A stretch of 64,000 nucleotides of DNA from Anseranas semipalmata (taxonomy: Eukaryota; Chordata; Aves; Anseriformes; Anseranatidae), in the NCBI GenBank assembly GCA_013399115.1, contig VXAA01003386.1, positions 1,316,824-1,380,823 of the forward strand, written 5' to 3'. Below, one piece after another: positions 51,564 through 64,000 of this stretch. Each line of letters starts with the position of its first letter. Position 1 is the first letter of the stretch. The notes beneath the pieces were generated by a model. That model ran no database searches. It saw only the letters and a program-made list of their open reading frames with translations, and was not told the DNA's origin. The translations under genes were made by a program, and so were the position numbers.

Positions 51564-54469
51564 CACTTAAGTAGTCAATGAGTTTAACATAGGTTTCCAT
51601 TATTGCATGGAGAAGAAACCAGCAACCTTTAGATCAGGAAACAGAGACGTTATTCGGACTTTTCTTTTGTGCGAGAGCAGGGGACATAACCTCACAACAA
51701 GAAGGGCAGCCCCAGAGAGCCCTTAAAAGCAATTTTTACCTGGGCAATATTTACGGGATAGAATTTAGCACAGCAGTACACGATATGATAAAAACCTCTA
51801 AAGTACGCCCTGCAATTTTCCCTTTCCCAACCAGACTTGTTTCAAAGTAATGAAGACGCAAGCCAGCTTTTTTCCTGTTGTAACATTGCTGTATATGTGG
51901 CAGCCTTTCCTGAAAAGTCTTCATTGATAAAAGGAGAGAGGAGAGAAGGAAAGAGAAGCATTCTTGGAAGTGGAAGACGTTCTGCATCGTCTCCCCGTGA
52001 TACAGTCATTCCCTGGGTATCACACCTCTCCAACACTTTCTAGAGAAGCTCAGACTAGGCAGGGAGTGATGGAGGAGACCTCATTTGCTGGAAGAGACAG
52101 AGCAGGCAAGCAGTAATGCACCTGGCATCTACTTCTGGAAATAAATAGCTCCTGCCATGCCTCACCTCCCTTCTCGTTTCCAAGAGGACCCCTCGCACTA
52201 ATATCACTAGTGAGCCAGAAATCTGCTCCTTCCTATAGAGCGCATTGGTTCCCTCTGGTACATCTCGGCTACCCCACCCCACAGCCCTGCCAGTGCTCAC
52301 TGCCTGAAATACCTGTCTTGCTGCCAGCCCCTCCTCTGGCCGCCAGCCTTCCCCTGATTCCATGGGGAGCCCCCCAGAGAGGGTGGATCAGGAGACCTCA
52401 CCACCGCAGGACTCCCGTTAGAGGAAAGCAGGGCTGAGGCATCCCTTCCCCTCTGCACCAAGAGGAAATCTTTCAGCAAGCAACAAGTACACCAGTGACA
52501 GAGCCAGTATCTGTACAATGCTGTAGGAAACGCATAGCACCACTCCAGTGAGTATTTGGACCGTGGGGCTCTTTGGCATGTACATCGCCCTTTAATGCTG
52601 TTTGTTCAAGACCGAGTGTAGAGGGGCCAGGGGCTCAAGGGCTCGATACACTCAGCCATGGCTCTTTAGCTGCTCAGCAGCGTGCTCTTTAACAGCTGTG
52701 CTTGCAGTAGCGAAGGGACAGGTTAAACCCTGAGTTTTGTGTCTTTCCTTTGTGAACCACAGAACTGCTCTTCCATGGCAATCTGCAGAGCAGACACCAA
52801 ACTCAGCCTCAGCACAAGTCGCAGAGCCAACATCCTGCAAAAGCCCCTTTGCATTATTCAGCACCGTGGAGCACGAAAGCAGCTTCTCTGCAGAGCTGGA
52901 GCACAAGCCTGATCCATGGCAAAAAGCAAACCAAAACTGATTCCTGTCCTGGCAGCTGCTCGTGGGTTTGGCCACATTTCGCCTCCGTGATACATGAACG
53001 TGCACAGGAGTGATCGGACAAGAAGTCGGGACAAGGAGAGACCTGGGCAGGGTGTTCACTTCTCCAGAGGGCTGGAGGGACCCAGAAGGACCCAGGTGGA
53101 AGGGCAGATGTAATCCTATTAATAGAGTTCCTAATGAGGTGCTGAGCCCACAGCATTACACCTGACAAATTCATCACAGGAATATATAAAGGAATAAAAC
53201 AGCTCCTGATAACTGCAGAGCACGAGAATGTGTTCAATGTCATCTTAAACTTGGCGAGATTAATTTTCCTGACAGCTTTTCTAAAATGGAAATGGGCTAT
53301 GTAATTAAAAGAAATAAAACCCACACAGATGGCACATTGCGTGATCTGTGGAGTTTACCTTTGCAAGTCCCCGTGACTGGCATTGCTGGGGGGTGGCAAG
53401 GGCGCAGGGCTGCAGGGGCCTGGCCCCTTCCCTGGGTTAGGGCTGCATGGCCCTTTGCAAAACTTAGCATGCACCCTGGTTTGTGCGATACTCGCCTGCT
53501 TTCTTCATGCTGTGCCTTTCGGGTCCCAGCCTTCTTTCTCTCCTGCTTATCTGGACGTCAGCATTTCCCAGAGGTTTTTATACCTTGGGCCGCTTCCTTT
53601 GGCTGTGGAGCCAAGAGCAGGACGTCAGGCAATGTTTTTTGCAGAATGGCAGCCTTAGATTTAGGTTGCTCGATTCAAATATTCCTAGCACTTGTCTACA
53701 AAGCACCAAGCACAAATCAGCACCATATAAACCAGAGTAATAGAAAAGCCAGGCTGTTAATCTTCATAATGTGCCTCTCAATGGGGATTTCACTTGAATG
53801 TTATTTGCATTAAATATGATACCAACTGCTGGATATTCAGTTATAAATAAATTAAAGGCCATAGTTAAGTCAAATACTGTCCCTCTGCTGACTGCAGACT
53901 CCAGTGCGAGCCCTGTTTACAATGGAGTGGGCAGATTCAGTTGGCTGCCTAACTTGCTGGAGGAAATGGCAGTGGCAAGTTCCATCACTGGTGCCCTGGG
54001 AAACTCCTTCTGGGGACAGTTAACCCCTTAATGGGGATTACGGTGTCAGCCCAGACTCTGGTGGTGCTGGCTCTGTTGTGGACACTGCGTGTGGCTTGGG
54101 CAGAAAAGAGGGTAGGTTTGCTGGAGCTGAACTTCAGCAGAATACCTCAAGTGCATTGTTTTTTTCATTTGATATATAAATACCTTATTTATAGCAATAT
54201 GGTCAGTCTTGCTCATCCGGCAAAAAGGAAAACAAAGCTGGTGCTAAACTGCACTGAGATGAATTCATCAGATATTTTAGGTAAATAACTGAAGAAACTG
54301 CTCCTGGCCCGAGAGTGTAGAAGGTAATAGATGGGTTCAACTGTATAAATGTCCAACCAGAGCTGAGGCTCTTGGTAACAGCAGTTAAAATCCCTAGTGT
54401 GAGGCTGGGTGCTGCAGCAGCAGGACCTGTGGGAGCTGGGGCTCAGCCCCTGGAAGTGGTGGAGCTCCC

Positions 54470-54890
54470 TGCAAAGCTCGCCGCAGCAGCACGGCTGCCA
54501 GCACCCCAGGTTTTGCAGAGCCGGGCGGTCTGCAGAGCAAGAAGCGAAGGGAGGTGCTTGGGCCCCTTGCTTCGCCGGGCAGCAGGGAGGAGGTTGCCTG
54601 ATTTGGACGCTGGGCTGGAGGAGCACGAGCTGGGATCGGCCCTCTCGAGCCGCGAGCAGGACAGCAGGGCTGGGGCTGCTCTGTCTCGCCTCTGGCTCAG
54701 TGACGGCTGCCAGGAACAGCCACGGTGCCCCCGCGGAGACACCGGCTTGGCAGCGCCGACGTGAAGGCAGTGGAGCACCTGCGGCCGGACGAAGGCAGCC
54801 GTCGCTGCGACGTCGCGCCACGGCCCCGCGCCCTCCTGGCTGCCGCTGCCCTGCCCGCTCGTCCACCTCCGAGCCCCTGAGCGGCTTTCA
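54470..54890. promoter_or_regulatory. Intronic CpG island
   Basis: A hand count gives about 40 CpG in roughly 420 bp at high GC, densest at 54720-54880 (runs such as GACGTCGCGCCACGGCCC). The flanks are CpG-poor. CpG islands in vertebrates usually mark promoters or developmental regulatory sites. Here it lies about 27 kb upstream of exon 2 within intron 1, so it could be an alternative NTSR1 promoter, a noncoding-RNA promoter or an enhancer. Long open frames on both strands (minus 54213-54866, plus 54409-55002) come from the lack of TAA-type stops in GC-rich DNA and match nothing I recognise. Confidence 0.65.
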
Positions 54891-57211
54891 GAGCCTGCGA
54901 GCCTCTTTCTTACCAAGCTGCTACACAAACAGGAAAGCCAGGCCCTCTGCTTTCCCCACACTCTGCTTATGGATTTTCTTCAGGAAAATGATGCAGCTAT
55001 GAGGCAATGCGTGTGCTTCCTCTGGTACTGCTGAGGACAGGAGCAAAGAAAATTCAATTAGATTTTCAGGGAAGGTGTATCTCAAAGGGGCCCATGAACT
55101 TATCAGTTATTTTCTTTGTTGCTGCTTTTTCCCAGTGTCTCTCCCTGCCACAGCTCCTCTTCTGCCTCGCAGAACCTCTGGTACTGAAGGATTTGTTTCC
55201 CAGCACGGCCTCGTTGTTATCCGTAGCTGCAGACTACATCGTCTCCGGGCTGGACCAGGATGAATGGACTGGCCGTGCGTGCTGCACCTCTGTGCTGCTG
55301 CATGACATGCTTGCTAGCCTCATGCCTGCAGAGCTTCTTGCCCTTTGAAGGGATTTTTCCATCCCCAGCTCTCCTGGGCTACTCAGGCAGCACCTGCAAG
55401 CTGCCAAAGTGGTGCAAAGGAGACGGAGCCCACAGCAGCATTTGTCCCTTGGGTTGGTGACTGCAGTCCACCGAGGGCTGGGAGCACTATGCACCTCCCT
55501 GTCACTGCATCCTGAGGTCAGATATCTGTGTATTGGTCTGGAGCTGTGTTTCCCTTCCCTCCTACAGTGCTTTATCACACACTGGGAACTAAAGGACAAG
55601 TAAGTATGACAGTGTCATAAGACCATAACTGACAGTGATAAAATTATATGTGGGCTTTGGGGAGGGAAACCCATTCCTGTAGGTTTCTCTTTTGAATGAA
55701 ATGAGTAAATTAAATGTCTAAATTGTTCCCTTGAGGATAAAATGTAAGGAGAAATCAATAGAATGATGCAAGCAATGAGCTAAACTTTCCCAGTGGCTGT
55801 GTGCATTGCATTTTTATAAGATGGTTTTGAAAAAATCACAGAATAGCAGTGAAAAGCTGGTTAATATTAAATTGGTATTGAACATACTCAAATACTTATG
55901 GACTCATTAAACAAGTTCTTCAAGGGAGCAGTCCTACCAAGCACTGAGACCACATTTATTCAGTACAGCACTGCAGACCTGCGTTGCTCCTGATTACGTT
56001 ACAATGACGAGGACGTGGCATTGCAGTGACCGTATTAATTAGTTCCTTGAAGTCCTGATCAAAACCAGGACTCTGCCGAGCTAAACGCCATCCTGCGCCA
56101 AAGCGCTCACAGCTGCTATGCAGGGGGTCTTTCTGCAGAGATCTGGGTGGAGGTGCTAAGTTGGTAGGACCCCTTTCTTCAAGGTAGAGGGACGAAGCAA
56201 ATGAGGAGGCTAAGGGGCGAGGTTGCTGCTGCCAGACACCAGGCAGAGCCTCGAGCAGCAGGGCTGAAAGCCACGGGTGAGCGTTGGTCAGGCTGAGCCT
56301 GTGAGGGCAGGAGAAGACCCATCAGCCCGGGATGGGAAGGCAACCAGCTTATTCCTTGCAGGGCAGAAACATGAGCACATGGACTGCAGCTTTCTCCTGG
56401 AGTCCCACTGCCTGCTCAGAAAGCAGAGCTCCACGCATTGGCTCTGCAAGGCGGCGTCTATCAGAGAAGACAGCCAGGCTTCAGCCCTTCCTCTTGCAAA
56501 GGCAACCATCCTGCCAGCTCCAAAAGTCTGGCAAGTGCTCTGGGAAAAGGGTGATGATACTTTAACACCATAGCTCCTACCACACCTGCAGGAGGCAGGG
56601 CTTGCTGGCAGCGTCCGAAGTGCTGCACTGAAGTGTGATCTCTCCTGGTGCCACTCAGCAAGGGGGAAGGCATGGAAAGATTAAACCAGATCTGCTCCGA
56701 GTCGCTGAAAGGAAGGCTCTCCAAACACTTCCAGCATCCTCGGGGTCTCCTGCGGGGCATACCATGCACTAAAGGAGCGCTTGCTCATCTCCTTCCTTTC
56801 AAAGCAGACTGCAATGGGAGAGCTCCCCGAAGGAGGAACAAATCTCTTGAAGCAAGGTCAATCAGTTGCTTCAAGAGTGCAAACTGGCTCTAGCAGCAGC
56901 AACCCTAAATTTATTCTTTATTATCTAGAGGGAGTAGTAGTTGGCAGGAAGTACCAGAGGGTATTTGCAAAGAGAAGGGAACACGTTGCTGAAATCAGAT
57001 TATATTCCCAGCCCTGTCTAGGCTGCCTGTTCTTCTTCTATATATTTAGAAATTCACTTGGCAAAGAGACAACTGGAAGGTTTTATAAAGGGAGATTTGC
57101 AGCACAGGGTGCAGCATCTGGGGAGATGTAAATCCGCAGGTTGGGTGTGAAGTGTGGGCGAGCAGCCAGCGGGCAGGGGGGCGAGGATGGTGAGGGGTGG
57201 CTCTGCCGGAG

Positions 57212-57256
57212 CCAGCACCGCTGCCACCAGCACCGCTGCCACCAGCACCGCCACCG
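57212..57256. repeat. 15-bp GC-rich tandem repeat, about 3 copies
   Basis: CCAGCACCGCTGCCA occurs exactly at 57212-57226 and 57227-57241, with a third, diverged copy to 57256. It lies in a small GC-rich patch (57150-57300) of intron 1. Confidence 0.85.
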
Positions 57257-57439
57257 AGCCCAGGGCACATCCCCAGCTCGGCGGCCACTCTGACGCCCGT
57301 CCAATTTACTGAGGTGGAATACACGTTTTCACTATGTGTGGCTTCATCGGTTAGAGGTGCTTCCAGTTTTTCATGAGCACTTTGCATACAAGAGATGCTT
57401 TTTTTTTCCTTTCAGATACAGAAGACTTTGTGAAAATTC

Positions 57440-57454
57440 TTTTTTTTTTTTTTT
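57440..57454. repeat. Poly-T run (15 T) in a homopolymer-rich stretch
   Basis: The interval 57400-57750 contains several A and T homopolymers of 8-15 bases. No element body was recognised. Confidence 0.8.
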
Positions 57455-58871
57455 AATTTCCACTAGGAAAAATCTCATCTCTGTGACTTCAGTCTTCAGC
57501 TGACAATCATCTCTAGTCCCTGAGAAATTAAAAGTTTCAAAGAAACCTCACTGAACTTTCTCTCAAAAAAAAAGTTCAATTAGAAAGACCTTGTTCACTC
57601 TATTATTATTTTTTTTCTTGGGAGAAAAAAAAGAGCCCCCATGGAGCTGTGCCCAGCAGCAGCACCACCTTTCCTAAACCAACTCCAAGCACTTGTTTCC
57701 TGAATAACTCGTCAGCTCGACTGATTTACCATCAGCTTTTTTTTTAACACCACACCAATGATGCTTTGAAACGGGACTGAAGAAATGGCATCTACAGGAG
57801 GCAAAATGTGGGACTGGTGTCACTGGAGCTCAATGTGTTTGCAAAATTTATTACCTGGGGAAGGGCAGCTCTTCATGAAACCCTCGGCTTCGATGTGTCC
57901 TTGCAGAGGTGACGGGGGCCAGCAGCCAAGGCTGGGCCAGCCTCAGATGGTCACACCAGACAAGTGGCCGCAAGGTGCTCACGTGGGTATGAAGGCAGGA
58001 AAAAGGCTGGGAAAGGTCAGAATTTCTAATCCGCTTTTCTCTGCCGTGCCAGGCTGAACAGTGAGAGGGACGCGGGGTACGGCGATACGGGAGGATGGGT
58101 GTTGGAAGCGTCTCCAGCTTCGCATGGTGTGAGTGGCTGATACTGGAGAGCAACCAGATGGATCAGGAGTACAACAACCAAGCTTTATCTGCTTAGTGCA
58201 AGGGAAAGGAGGGATGGCAGCACTGGGGCTGTTGGTGTTGTCATCTAACGATACCTGCTTTGGGGCTAGATGGCCACAAAGCTCAGACTTTCCCACCTTG
58301 GCACCTACGGGCCCTACCACGCTCCCCAGCCTCTCCAGTCACCTCTGCCCAGCTGCTGTCCCCTCTGCACAGTGGCACCCGCCCTCATGTGTCCCCCGGC
58401 AAGCTGGCATTTCACAGCTGGGAAACGTGGCGGTGACACCACCGATGCCCAGAGCCCACTCTGCGCCCGGCCGGGGTCCCCTGGCAGGACACTGCCATCA
58501 CGGTGCCTTGGGCAGGACGCAGAAGCGTTTCTGAACGTCAGGAAGTGAAAGTGCCATCTGCGAGTCCCCAGCAGATGCTGCGCAGAGACGGTAGTGAAAG
58601 CCTTTAAGGGGAAGGAGGGAGAAGACAATTAAATAGCTGTTTTAAATGATTTGGAAGAAGATTAAAGGCAGCTGCAGTTTTGTTTTTTTTTTTCTTTTCT
58701 CTGGGAAGTGGAACCACTAGATTACCTTCATCTCTGCTGCCTTTACAAACTGCTGCTAAGAGAAAACCTAAGAGCTAAATTGATGGGCCACGCTTCCTCA
58801 CTTTTGATTCCCTCCAGCTGACATCTCAGGAAAAGGGGAGGGGGGAGGAAAAAAAGAAATCAAGTGAATTG

Positions 58872-58892
58872 AAAAAAAAAAAAAAAAAAAAA
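58872..58892. repeat. Poly-A run (21 A)
   Basis: A homopolymer preceded by a purine-rich stretch (GGGGAGGGGGGAGG then A-rich). No retroposon body was seen. Confidence 0.9.
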
Positions 58893-59265
58893 TTATGTAA
58901 GAACTGGCAAAACACAGCAGGCCAAGTGGTTATGTAAAGCAATGAACCCAAGAGCTTATTTAATTCAGGTCTAGCTGTAAGACGGACCATCGTGTAAATG
59001 GCCTGGGATTAGTCGGGCTGGGCTGTGTGTGCTGAATTAAAGTCCCAGGGTCCCTGTGCAGCCTGTGGAAAGAGGCAGCCGCTTAGGGATGCTCAAGCCA
59101 CCACAGACAGGCATCACCCCGGGGCAGGTGTCTCTCTCCATCACTGCAGGGATGGATCCAGGCACACTTTGACACCAGCATCTTCATTTTCTCGTCTATC
59201 CGGCAGCACCGACAGGAATGCCGTGCCCTGACGGGACACAGCCCTGCCACAAAGGTGCCGACCTG

Positions 59266-59295
59266 TGCTGCTGCTGCTGCTGCATCTGCTGCTGC
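59266..59295. repeat. CTG-type trinucleotide repeat, interrupted
   Basis: About five CTG units, one CAT interruption, then about three more CTG units. The short length suggests stability. Confidence 0.8.
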
Positions 59296-61807
59296 CTGGG
59301 CAGGGGCTAACGGCACCTGGTGCCGTTCCTGGTGGGCAGAGACCCTGTGCCTGTGGCCAAAATTATTCCATCAGCCAGACTCAAGGGGTAGGATTATCAC
59401 TGTGTGGAGCTGTGGTGAGTGGCTGAAAACAGAACTGTTATTAAAAGCCGTAGCAGGAATTTGGCTGTGATTTAAGGAAAAGAGACCGACTTCAACTCCT
59501 GTAGCCAACACTAGTATAAACGCAGGATTCCTGAACTGAAGCCATCGACTAATCCTGGATATGATATGCAAGCAAACGTGGAGACAACTCAGCCATTTGG
59601 TTTTACGCATCACTATTTTTCATGTACCATGGAGAGAGGCTTGCCAGATTTATTTATGCGGCCCCGCGGACCTGCCGGGCATCCTGCAGGGGCATGAGGG
59701 GTGCTGGGCAGAGCCCTGCATCCTGCACCACAGCAGGATGTGGCCCGCGCATGTCCCCGGGGTGCTCCTCACTGGAGGAAGGTGTAGGGGAGTGTTCGTG
59801 ACACTGCGCACGGGATTAAAAACTTTCTGGGCCTCTCAGATAAATGGGAGTTGAACAGATGTCCTCGGAAGAGTGTGCAGAGTCAGTGAAGCATTCAGGC
59901 CAGGCAGCAGCTGCCACGTGTGAGAGATCTTGCTCACAGAAAGAGCTACTGCAGGCGGCCGAGGCACAGCTCACAGCATGGCTGTGGATCTGGGGCACCT
60001 CGCGTCCCCCGGCTCCAGCGGCTGGTCCCCCCTTCCCATCCCCGTCAGAGCTGGGGCTCTTAAGCACGTTCCTTCAAAGGCATCGCAAGAAGAAAGAAAG
60101 CAGAAGACCTCCTTGGGCAAGCGGTTGTTTCATGTGCAGAGTTATTTACTCTGCAAATCATCTGGACCATGAGCAGACTCCATAAAACATAATAAACAAG
60201 GGACCTGCAGGGCTGGGAGAGCCGCAGCCACGCAAGGGTGGGCTGATGCAGAGCAGAACTGCATCAGGATGGCTGTCCACCAAAACCAGTGAGGAGGCCC
60301 AGAAAAGTTCCCAGTGTGCTTTCCAAGAAGTTGCCCCCTCAAATAAGCAACCTGGAGCCGATGGAGCTGTGACAGTTTATGGAGGCTCGGGGCCTGCTGC
60401 CATGTGTTTTAATAAATGGGTTCACACCAGCTGTCCATGCAAGCAGAACACCAGCATGTGTCAGACACTCCACCCAGGCACTGTAAACAGCCAGTTTTCT
60501 GAAAGGAAGGAGTCAGCGTTTTCCTGCTGAGACTGAAAGGCAGCGAATGGCCCTGCCGCAGCCGAGGGGACATTCTGCAGCAATGCCACCGGAGCCCAGG
60601 CTGTGCCGCGCTGCAGGGCAGCACGCTGCTCTCTGCCAGGACTTAGGGGCAGGCAGGGAGCTGCCCACACCCCTTCTCCCCCTGTGCGTGTGCCCAGGCC
60701 AGGCTCAATTAAAATCCTGAGATTTTAGGCCGAGGAGTTGCCTGACTCTGTGCTGGGTGCTGGCACTGGTGGTGCACCAGGATCGCGGGTATTTCTTTAA
60801 ACGTCCTCTGTTTCCCCAGGTCCACTAAGGGCCTCTCCAGAAAAGAGGTATCAAGATAAGCCAGTAAGAAGCACTAAAGGAAAATGGTATTTGCACAGCC
60901 CTCTGGCCATTAAAATTAAGATCCTTCTAAAAGACACGACAGAGAGTGCGTGGTGCTGGCAGTGCATGGGGCCATCCCCTGCAGTCCCCTGTTTCGGGGA
61001 GCTGGCCCCAGAGCCAAGAGCAGAACCATGAAGAGCCAAAATCATAGGTACTGACCCGCAAGGGAACAGAGCACGGATCTCATTCAGTCTTGGAGCTCTT
61101 CTATCTGGTGCTGCCACAATGAGTAGCTTTTATAACCTCCTCCAGTTGAAGTGGCATGAAAACATTAATTTGCTTGTATGGAAATGGCTTTGAGAGGTGC
61201 TCAGTTTGTGTGGAAAAAAAACACCATAAAATTGGCTGCAGTATGTGTTAGAGGATGTCTGCCAGTTAAAGTGTTAACTAGACCTAAATGATGTAGCTAT
61301 AATGGACTTATTCCTGCTACCATATCCCAAACTGATGCCAATATTCACAACAGATGTCCCTAACTGACAGAAGTAACAGGCGAGCTTGGCAGTGAGGAGC
61401 ACATAATAAACCAGGTTCACAGCCTGATCTAAGCAGCTGCAAGGATGGTGATAAACAAAGCCGGGACACAGTGCTGTTGTAAAGAACTAAATATCAGAGG
61501 TCGCACAGAGCTGACGCCTTGATGGCACGAGGCGGGATGCTCAGTGCCCGGCTGTACTCATCGCTCAGAAGCCACACGGTGACACCCCGCAGAACGGTGC
61601 GCGTGTTGCTCTCCCTGCTTATCAGTATGGGCTGCGCTGAGCCATCTGTAATTACTAGAATACCAGTAATTACTTCTTACAGTTGTGGTGCAGTTAAGTG
61701 GTACAAGTTAAGTAATACGAGCAAAAATCTAATATGGTGAGTGTTGTTTGAATAGCTACTCTTTTTTTCTATTTGTGAAGAAACTTGATTGTTCACACAG
61801 TCTGGCT

Positions 61808-61965
61808 TCACAGAATCACAGAATCATTTAGGTTGGAAAAGACCTGTCCATTAAAACCTGACGATTCAAAGCACATAGTGAGGAACCTTTTCAAAATGAG
61901 AGACTTAAATGAATACACTCAAATATCCATCCTGGGAAGGTCGTTCCAGTCCAGGGAGGAGTGTT
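61808..61965 (-). mobile_element. CR1 LINE 3' fragment, diverged
   Basis: ACAGAATCACAGAATCATTT followed by AGGTTGGAAAAGACCT is the reverse complement of a typical bird CR1 end with its terminal octamers. Continuing rightward the match is poorer, but CATCCTGGGAAGGTCGTTCC resembles the CR1 block that precedes it in the element. It is in minus orientation, the same strand as NTSR1, in intron 1. The left edge is firm within a few bases; the right edge is uncertain. Confidence 0.8.
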
Positions 61966-63934
61966 CTCCTGGGCTTATCCGAGCTCGCAGTGGGCTCTGA
62001 GTCTATAAATGGTTACATTTGCTCTGTTCAGGGACTGGCTTGCCGTCAGTCACCGAATAAAACCTCTCGGAGAACTGATGGTTTCCAAAAACATCCCAAT
62101 TTGCTTTAGACAGTTTGCCAAACAGGAAGAGTGAAATATGTTGAGTGATTTATTACAAGAGATTTGCCAGCTTGAGCAAGCGTATCACTGCTCTGCTTAA
62201 TTTAAGGACAGAAAATGAATGCAAAGAGATGTAGAGACCTGCTGTAAAGCAGCTTCAATCCCCTGCAAAAGTCAAGGGCTCCAGACTTCCAAACTGCAGC
62301 ACCTTTCCGCATCACTCTCCCATATTACCACTGCCCTTTCTTTCACAGGTCTTCCATTATTTGTCCTTTTTTAAACCTCTACACAGCTTACAACGCGAGA
62401 ATGCCCGCTCACGCTGTGCAATGGTTTCCATTAATGCACTTCAAACCTGACTTGCAGCTGCTTTGCTTATTCACTCTGGAGCCTTCCCCGGCCCAGGGCC
62501 CTGCTTCACATTGTGAGCTGCTTCAGCGTTTGGAGGAATGAACCCAAGCCATTAACTAAGCTTCCTGTCTTAGCAAAGCTACATTTGTAGCCAGGTCCCC
62601 TGAGAAGGAAAGGTATGGTATTGACACCCCCCACCACCAATAGCCCCCCCAGTAGCTGCATCCCTCTTTTTACTTTTAATTTAAATCACAAGTGAAATAA
62701 TAATAAAAAAAATACATAAGGAAAAGCTCACAGGCAAAGTTCACATGCTATGCATTCATGTCTGTCTAATTCCTACTTGGATAGCAGGACGAGGTATATC
62801 CTGAATAATAGCAGGACTGTTAAATATGTCGAGAATTGTTTAAACTATAATCTCCAAAGACGTGGCTAGGAAATAATCTGCTCTCTTTAGCCCTATCATG
62901 TTAACACAGAGCATCAGTTTAATCCTAAAAGGAAGATGAGTGGAAATAATGCATTTCAACCACATTGTTCTCAAATCAGATGGCTCATGTCTCCTTAGAG
63001 AATAGAGAATTTGGGTTAAGCACACTGGGCTGCCACTGACAAAAGCTACAGAGCATGTACAGGAGAAATACAGCCTCCGTGATCTCAAGGTGAAAGTTAG
63101 GTGTCAGGACAGAATTCAGAGGGAATTCAATGCTTCTGTGGGGACTGGATTTTTGGTTACTGGAACAGCAGTAGGAAACTTGGAGAGACATGCCTAAACA
63201 TCTAAAGGCTCTGGGCTTAAATCTGACTGCCTGTACCCTTGCCCACTTTTAGTAGGAGAAATGATTCTGATTTGTTTCCATTTAAGTTCCATCCCTCTAA
63301 TGCAGGAACATTTCAAAGGCTTTAGTTCACTTGCAGTTTTAAACTCTAATTGGCTACTGATTAAACCCTCCTAAAATTCATGTTCCAAATAAAAGATTGA
63401 GGAGCTATCACATGTAAGCCTGGCAGTAAAGGAGCTACGGAGATTGGCATCTTGCTCTTTCCACCTCTCCTTCCACTTCTCTTACATTTTTCAAGCCTAA
63501 TGCTCCAGTGAACAAATGCCTTAACCCCTCAGAGCACTGGAGTGCTGCAAGTGTTGATGCTGAAATCCTTTCCACGCACGGGAGTGTCAGATTAAGCGGT
63601 GTGTGGAGGCCAGCAAAGCCTTTCTGGACTCAGGAAGGGGTCTGCTAGCTAAACCAGCTCAGGATTTCCCTGAAACAGCCCAAATACCAGCTGCTAGCTT
63701 TGAAGATGCAGTTCCTTCCAGATGCCTATGCTGCAGCTTGCGCCCAAAACTTTCTGAAATCGGGGTCTGTCACTACACAGAGGAAATGAGCTGTGGATCG
63801 ACCCAAGAAACTGGGAGGGGGAGGAGAGACGGATTTATTTTCCCTGCTCCCGCTGGCCCCTTTCCACCCGGAGGGGAGGAGATGCAGGCGATGCAGAAGA
63901 AAAGGGTGGGGATCTGTGCGTGTTTCTGGCGATG

Positions 63935-64000
63935 AACTGCCGCGTCTGGGGGGACCCGAGCGCACCCGCTCCGCGGCTCCCGGGGCAGCCGAGGGAGACG
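63935..64000. promoter_or_regulatory. CpG-rich edge, possible start of a CpG island
   Basis: About ten CpG occur in the last 66 bases (for example CCGCGTC and CTCCGCGGCTCCCGG) after a CpG-poor stretch. The island would continue beyond the window. It may belong to the NTSR1 first exon and promoter, since first exons of such receptor genes are usually GC-rich, but no exon 1 coding motif is visible before the edge. Confidence 0.5.

Larger units (their letters stand above)
27199..64000 (-). other. NTSR1: NTSR1 intron 1, 3' part (continues beyond the window)
   Basis: At least 36.8 kb between exon 2 and the unseen exon 1. The acceptor on the minus strand is CTCTCCCCTGCAG ending at 27199. I searched the minus strand for exon 1 motifs (TM1-TM4, the ERY-like TM3 end, the VIQ ending before GTGAGT) and saw none. 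Apart from the subfeatures listed separately, the interior is noncoding DNA without a recognised gene on either strand. That the whole stretch belongs to this intron is inferred from the gene structure in other vertebrates. Confidence 0.85.

Noticed and set aside
54031..54288. 85-codon plus-strand frame with a signal-peptide-like start (VVLALLWTLRVAWA)
   Set aside because: Single short frame, weak start context (T at -3), no known family and no sign of splice partners. A hydrophobic stretch alone is common by chance.
54213..54866. 217-codon minus-strand open frame across the CpG island
   Set aside because: No recognised domain, overlaps similar-sized frames on the other strand, and GC-rich DNA lacks stop codons by composition.
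63603..64000. Possible NTSR1 exon 1 at the right edge
   Set aside because: No TM1-TM4 motif, no DRY/ERY-like TM3 end and no suitable donor on the minus strand. The plus-strand 110-codon frame here shows no homology.
1..64000. A CRISPR array, mobile defence system, operon or other bacterial-type system
   Set aside because: The window is vertebrate nuclear DNA with introns and CR1 elements. No spaced repeat array or compact gene cluster is present.

Overview
The window reads as a piece of bird nuclear genome. Two insertions carry the 3' end of a CR1 retroposon (LINE), whose terminal sequence (AACCCAAACC, then CTATGA-type octamers) is typical of birds. Sparse coding sequence, long introns, AT-rich noncoding DNA and a 14-base N gap from assembly fit the same picture. 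The species cannot be named from the sequence alone.

One protein-coding gene is supported: NTSR1, neurotensin receptor 1, on the minus strand. Three coding exons can be placed to the base: exon 2 (27198 down to 26997), exon 3 (15888 down to 15798) and exon 4 (13472 down to the stop at 13223). The exon phases join exactly (R is split across exons 2/3, D across exons 3/4), and all visible introns begin GTGAGT or end CAG on the minus strand. The joined exons encode 180 residues: TM5, intracellular loop 3, TM6 with CWLP, extracellular loop 3, TM7 with NPILY, helix 8 and the C-terminal tail ending RETTY. Exon 1 (N-terminus to TM4/ECL2) is not in the window and should lie beyond 64000.

Layout: 1-7727 is 3' intergenic flank with one CR1 insertion. 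About 7728-13222 holds the NTSR1 3' UTR plus flank, with several possible polyadenylation signals. 13223-27198 holds the three exons and introns 3 and 2. 27199-64000 is the 3' part of a large first intron (more than 36.8 kb). Within intron 1 are an (AAT)18 microsatellite, an assembly gap, an isolated intronic CpG island near 54470-54890, a perfect 19-bp tandem duplication, several homopolymers, a second CR1 fragment and a rise in CpG density at the extreme right edge.

I see no second gene, RNA gene, CRISPR array, operon-like system or clear undescribed system. The best candidates for further attention are regulatory: the intronic CpG island, two AT-rich homeodomain-motif clusters, the 19-bp duplication and the unresolved 3' end. 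Long open frames elsewhere lack recognisable homology and are treated as chance.
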